Positions 62,831 through 64,000 of a stretch of DNA of 64,000 bases are shown here, one piece after another. The notes below the pieces were generated by a model. The model saw only the letters and a program-made list of their open reading frames with translations, ran no database searches and was not told the origin of the DNA. This DNA comes from Stutzerimonas xanthomarina DSM 18231 (GTDB lineage Bacteria; Pseudomonadota; Gammaproteobacteria; Pseudomonadales; Pseudomonadaceae). Both the position numbers and the translations under genes were made by a program. Position 1 is the stretch's first letter. Every line of letters begins with the position of its first letter. Where the stretch lies: contig NZ_FQXA01000004.1 of assembly GCF_900129835.1 (NCBI RefSeq), forward strand, positions 248,001 to 312,000. Direction: 5' to 3'.

Positions 62831-63514
62831 TCATTCGAAGGATTCGAGGCGCTGGCGATCGAGAACAGTGATCTGCCGGCCTTCCTGGGTGATGATCGCT
62901 TCGTCGATCAAGCGCCTGATAATCCGTGAAAACGTCTCTGGCTGAATTGACAGGTGGCCTGCGATCAGCTGCTTGGCCATGGGCAGCTCGAAGCTGTTGC
63001 CTTCCTCCTTCAACCGCGCCAGCTGCGTCATCAGATAGCGCACCACGCGGTGGGTGGCGTTCTTTAGCGAGAGGGTTTCGATTTCGTTGATGCGCTGGTG
63101 CAAGCGCACGCTGAGCTTGCCCAGCAGGGCGAAGGAGAGCTTCTGGTTCGCCTCCAGTAGACGCATGTACGCCGCGTTGGAGAATCGATAAACCTGGGTC
63201 GGACAGACGGCCTGGGCCGAAGCGACGTAGTTGGGCGTGTCCATGAGCATCATCGCTTCGGCAAAAGTCTGGCGATTGCCGATCACCTCGAAGACTTTCT
63301 CCTGCCCGTCCGGAGTCAGTCGGTAAATCTTGACCGCACCGGAAATCACGAAATAGAAGGAATGGGCCGGCTCGCCCTGGTGAAAGAGATTGTCGCCCTT
63401 GTCCAGGTTAAGCAGCTGACTCGCGCTCATCAGCTCGTCCATCTGTTCGTCGTTGAGCGGTTCGAACAGGTGGTGGCTGCGAAGAATCTGATTATGTACG
63501 CGGTGAAGCACCAT
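62831..63514 (-). CDS. dnr: Dnr, heme-dependent NO-responsive Crp/Fnr regulator
   Basis: A 227-residue activator. The N-terminal cyclic-nucleotide-like sensor domain lacks the Fe-S cysteines of FNR/Anr, so it belongs to the Dnr class, which senses NO through heme; His187, a heme-linked residue in P. aeruginosa DNR, is conserved. The recognition helix QPETFSRIIRR has Glu193, Ser196 and Arg197, suited to TTGAT half-sites. It should activate nos, nir and nor through the boxes listed here. AAGGA before 63514 fixes the start. Confidence 0.95.
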   Translation of the reverse strand: MVLHRVHNQILRSHHLFEPLNDEQMDELMSASQLLNLDKGDNLFHQGEPAHSFYFVISGAVKIYRLTPDGQEKVFEVIGNRQTFAEAMMLMDTPNYVASAQAVCPTQVYRFSNAAYMRLLEANQKLSFALLGKLSVRLHQRINEIETLSLKNATHRVVRYLMTQLARLKEEGNSFELPMAKQLIAGHLSIQPETFSRIIRRLIDEAIITQEGRQITVLDRQRLESFE

Positions 63515-63731
63515 GCAAGGCATCCTTATTTCTAATAATGAGTCGTCCGCAGTCGAGCTAGCGAGCGGAACGGTAACTGCGCTCATGCAGACCGGCCGAG
63601 GCAAGCGCTAGAGCGCTGTTAAGCGTCTATCAGAGCCTAGCCCAGATGCCATGTCCAACTATTGATGCAGGCCGGACCGGATGAGCGCGAAGATGAAGCT
63701 GCATCCAGCGCGGCATTGCTTGTTGCTCATC

Positions 63732-64000
63732 TCACTGTGCGGTTTCGTTCCAGTGAGGCGGGGCGAACAGGGTCGGATAGCGCTGAAGCACGGTGACAAG
63801 CTGTTGAGCGCCTTCGCCTCGTTGCGCTGGCTCGGCCAATGCGTTGGCGCCGCCGAGCAGGTCGGCGAGCAACCCGTGCAGCGCGGCGTCAGCCTGTGCC
63901 TCCAGCTCACAATTGGCAATCAGGTAGGAAACGCCGTCCTCAATGTTGGCTTGCAGCGCCAAGGCCTGGCGCTCGCTGATCGATTGCGCCGGGTTGGCTG
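63732..64000 (-). CDS. Unknown protein, C-terminal part (runs off the right edge)
   Basis: The frame is open from the stop at 63732 to the window end, giving about 89 residues of a longer protein: alanine- and leucine-rich, with SISERQALALQANIEDGVSY and LLADLLGGANALAEPAQRGE. It looks helical and soluble. No family was recognised. It is on the same strand as dnr, about 215 bases upstream of it, with a gap that probably holds the dnr promoter. Confidence 0.5.
   Translation of the reverse strand, partial: ANPAQSISERQALALQANIEDGVSYLIANCELEAQADAALHGLLADLLGGANALAEPAQRGEGAQQLVTVLQRYPTLFAPPHWNETAQ

Overview
The window is high-GC, tightly packed gammaproteobacterial DNA. Gene content and order point to the Pseudomonas stutzeri group (Stutzerimonas): a nos-nir-nor denitrification supercluster with nosR-nosZ-nosDFYL-tatE, nirSMCFDLGH plus nirJEN, nirQ-norEF, norCB-norD and a dnr regulator at the end, next to a phhR/phhABC phenylalanine catabolism locus. 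No rRNA, tRNA, CRISPR array, integrase or insertion sequence was seen. Species placement is an inference from gene order, not from a search.

Left part (1-31.6 kb): amino acid catabolism, sensing and housekeeping. It holds a partial MFS transporter, an Lrp-type regulator divergent from a fused indolepyruvate ferredoxin oxidoreductase, a leucine/valine/phenylalanine dehydrogenase, two NSS sodium symporters flanking maleylacetoacetate isomerase, a dCache chemoreceptor, a DJ-1/PfpI protein, an EAL phosphodiesterase, phhC-phhB-phhA facing phhR, a giant CheB-CheR-PAS-kinase-receiver hybrid, serine dehydratase, a thioredoxin-reductase-like flavoprotein, an orphan TRAP binding protein, small proteins and an acyl-CoA dehydrogenase. 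Together these can import aromatic and branched amino acids, convert Phe to Tyr, transaminate them and decarboxylate the keto acids.

Right part (31.9-63.5 kb): one continuous denitrification region. The nos operon makes N2O reductase, its electron donor NosR, the copper maturation proteins and a Tat component. nnrS follows, then an accessory block (short-chain dehydrogenase, soluble CZB chemoreceptor, HPP-CBS membrane protein with a decayed HPP copy behind it, LysR regulator). The nir genes then run on the minus strand: nirSMCFDLGH for cytochrome cd1 and heme d1 precursors, and nirJEN to complete heme d1. Divergently, nirQ-norE-norF, norCB and norD make nitric oxide reductase. dnrP and dnr close the island. 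Four strong and two weaker TTGAT-N4-ATCAA type sites lie upstream of nosR, nnrS, nirS, nirQ, norC and (weakest) nirJ, so the island looks like one Dnr/Anr regulon.

Between genes there are several families of palindromic repeats, a roughly 400 bp imperfect inverted repeat at 13.03-13.43 kb, tandem degenerate repeats at 62.2-62.5 kb, and clear intrinsic terminators, two of them inside apparent operons (nosZ/nosD and norB/norD). No wholly unknown multi-gene system was recognised. The least explained material is the accessory block at 41.6-46.2 kb, the long inverted repeat, and a broken reading frame between nirH and nirJ.
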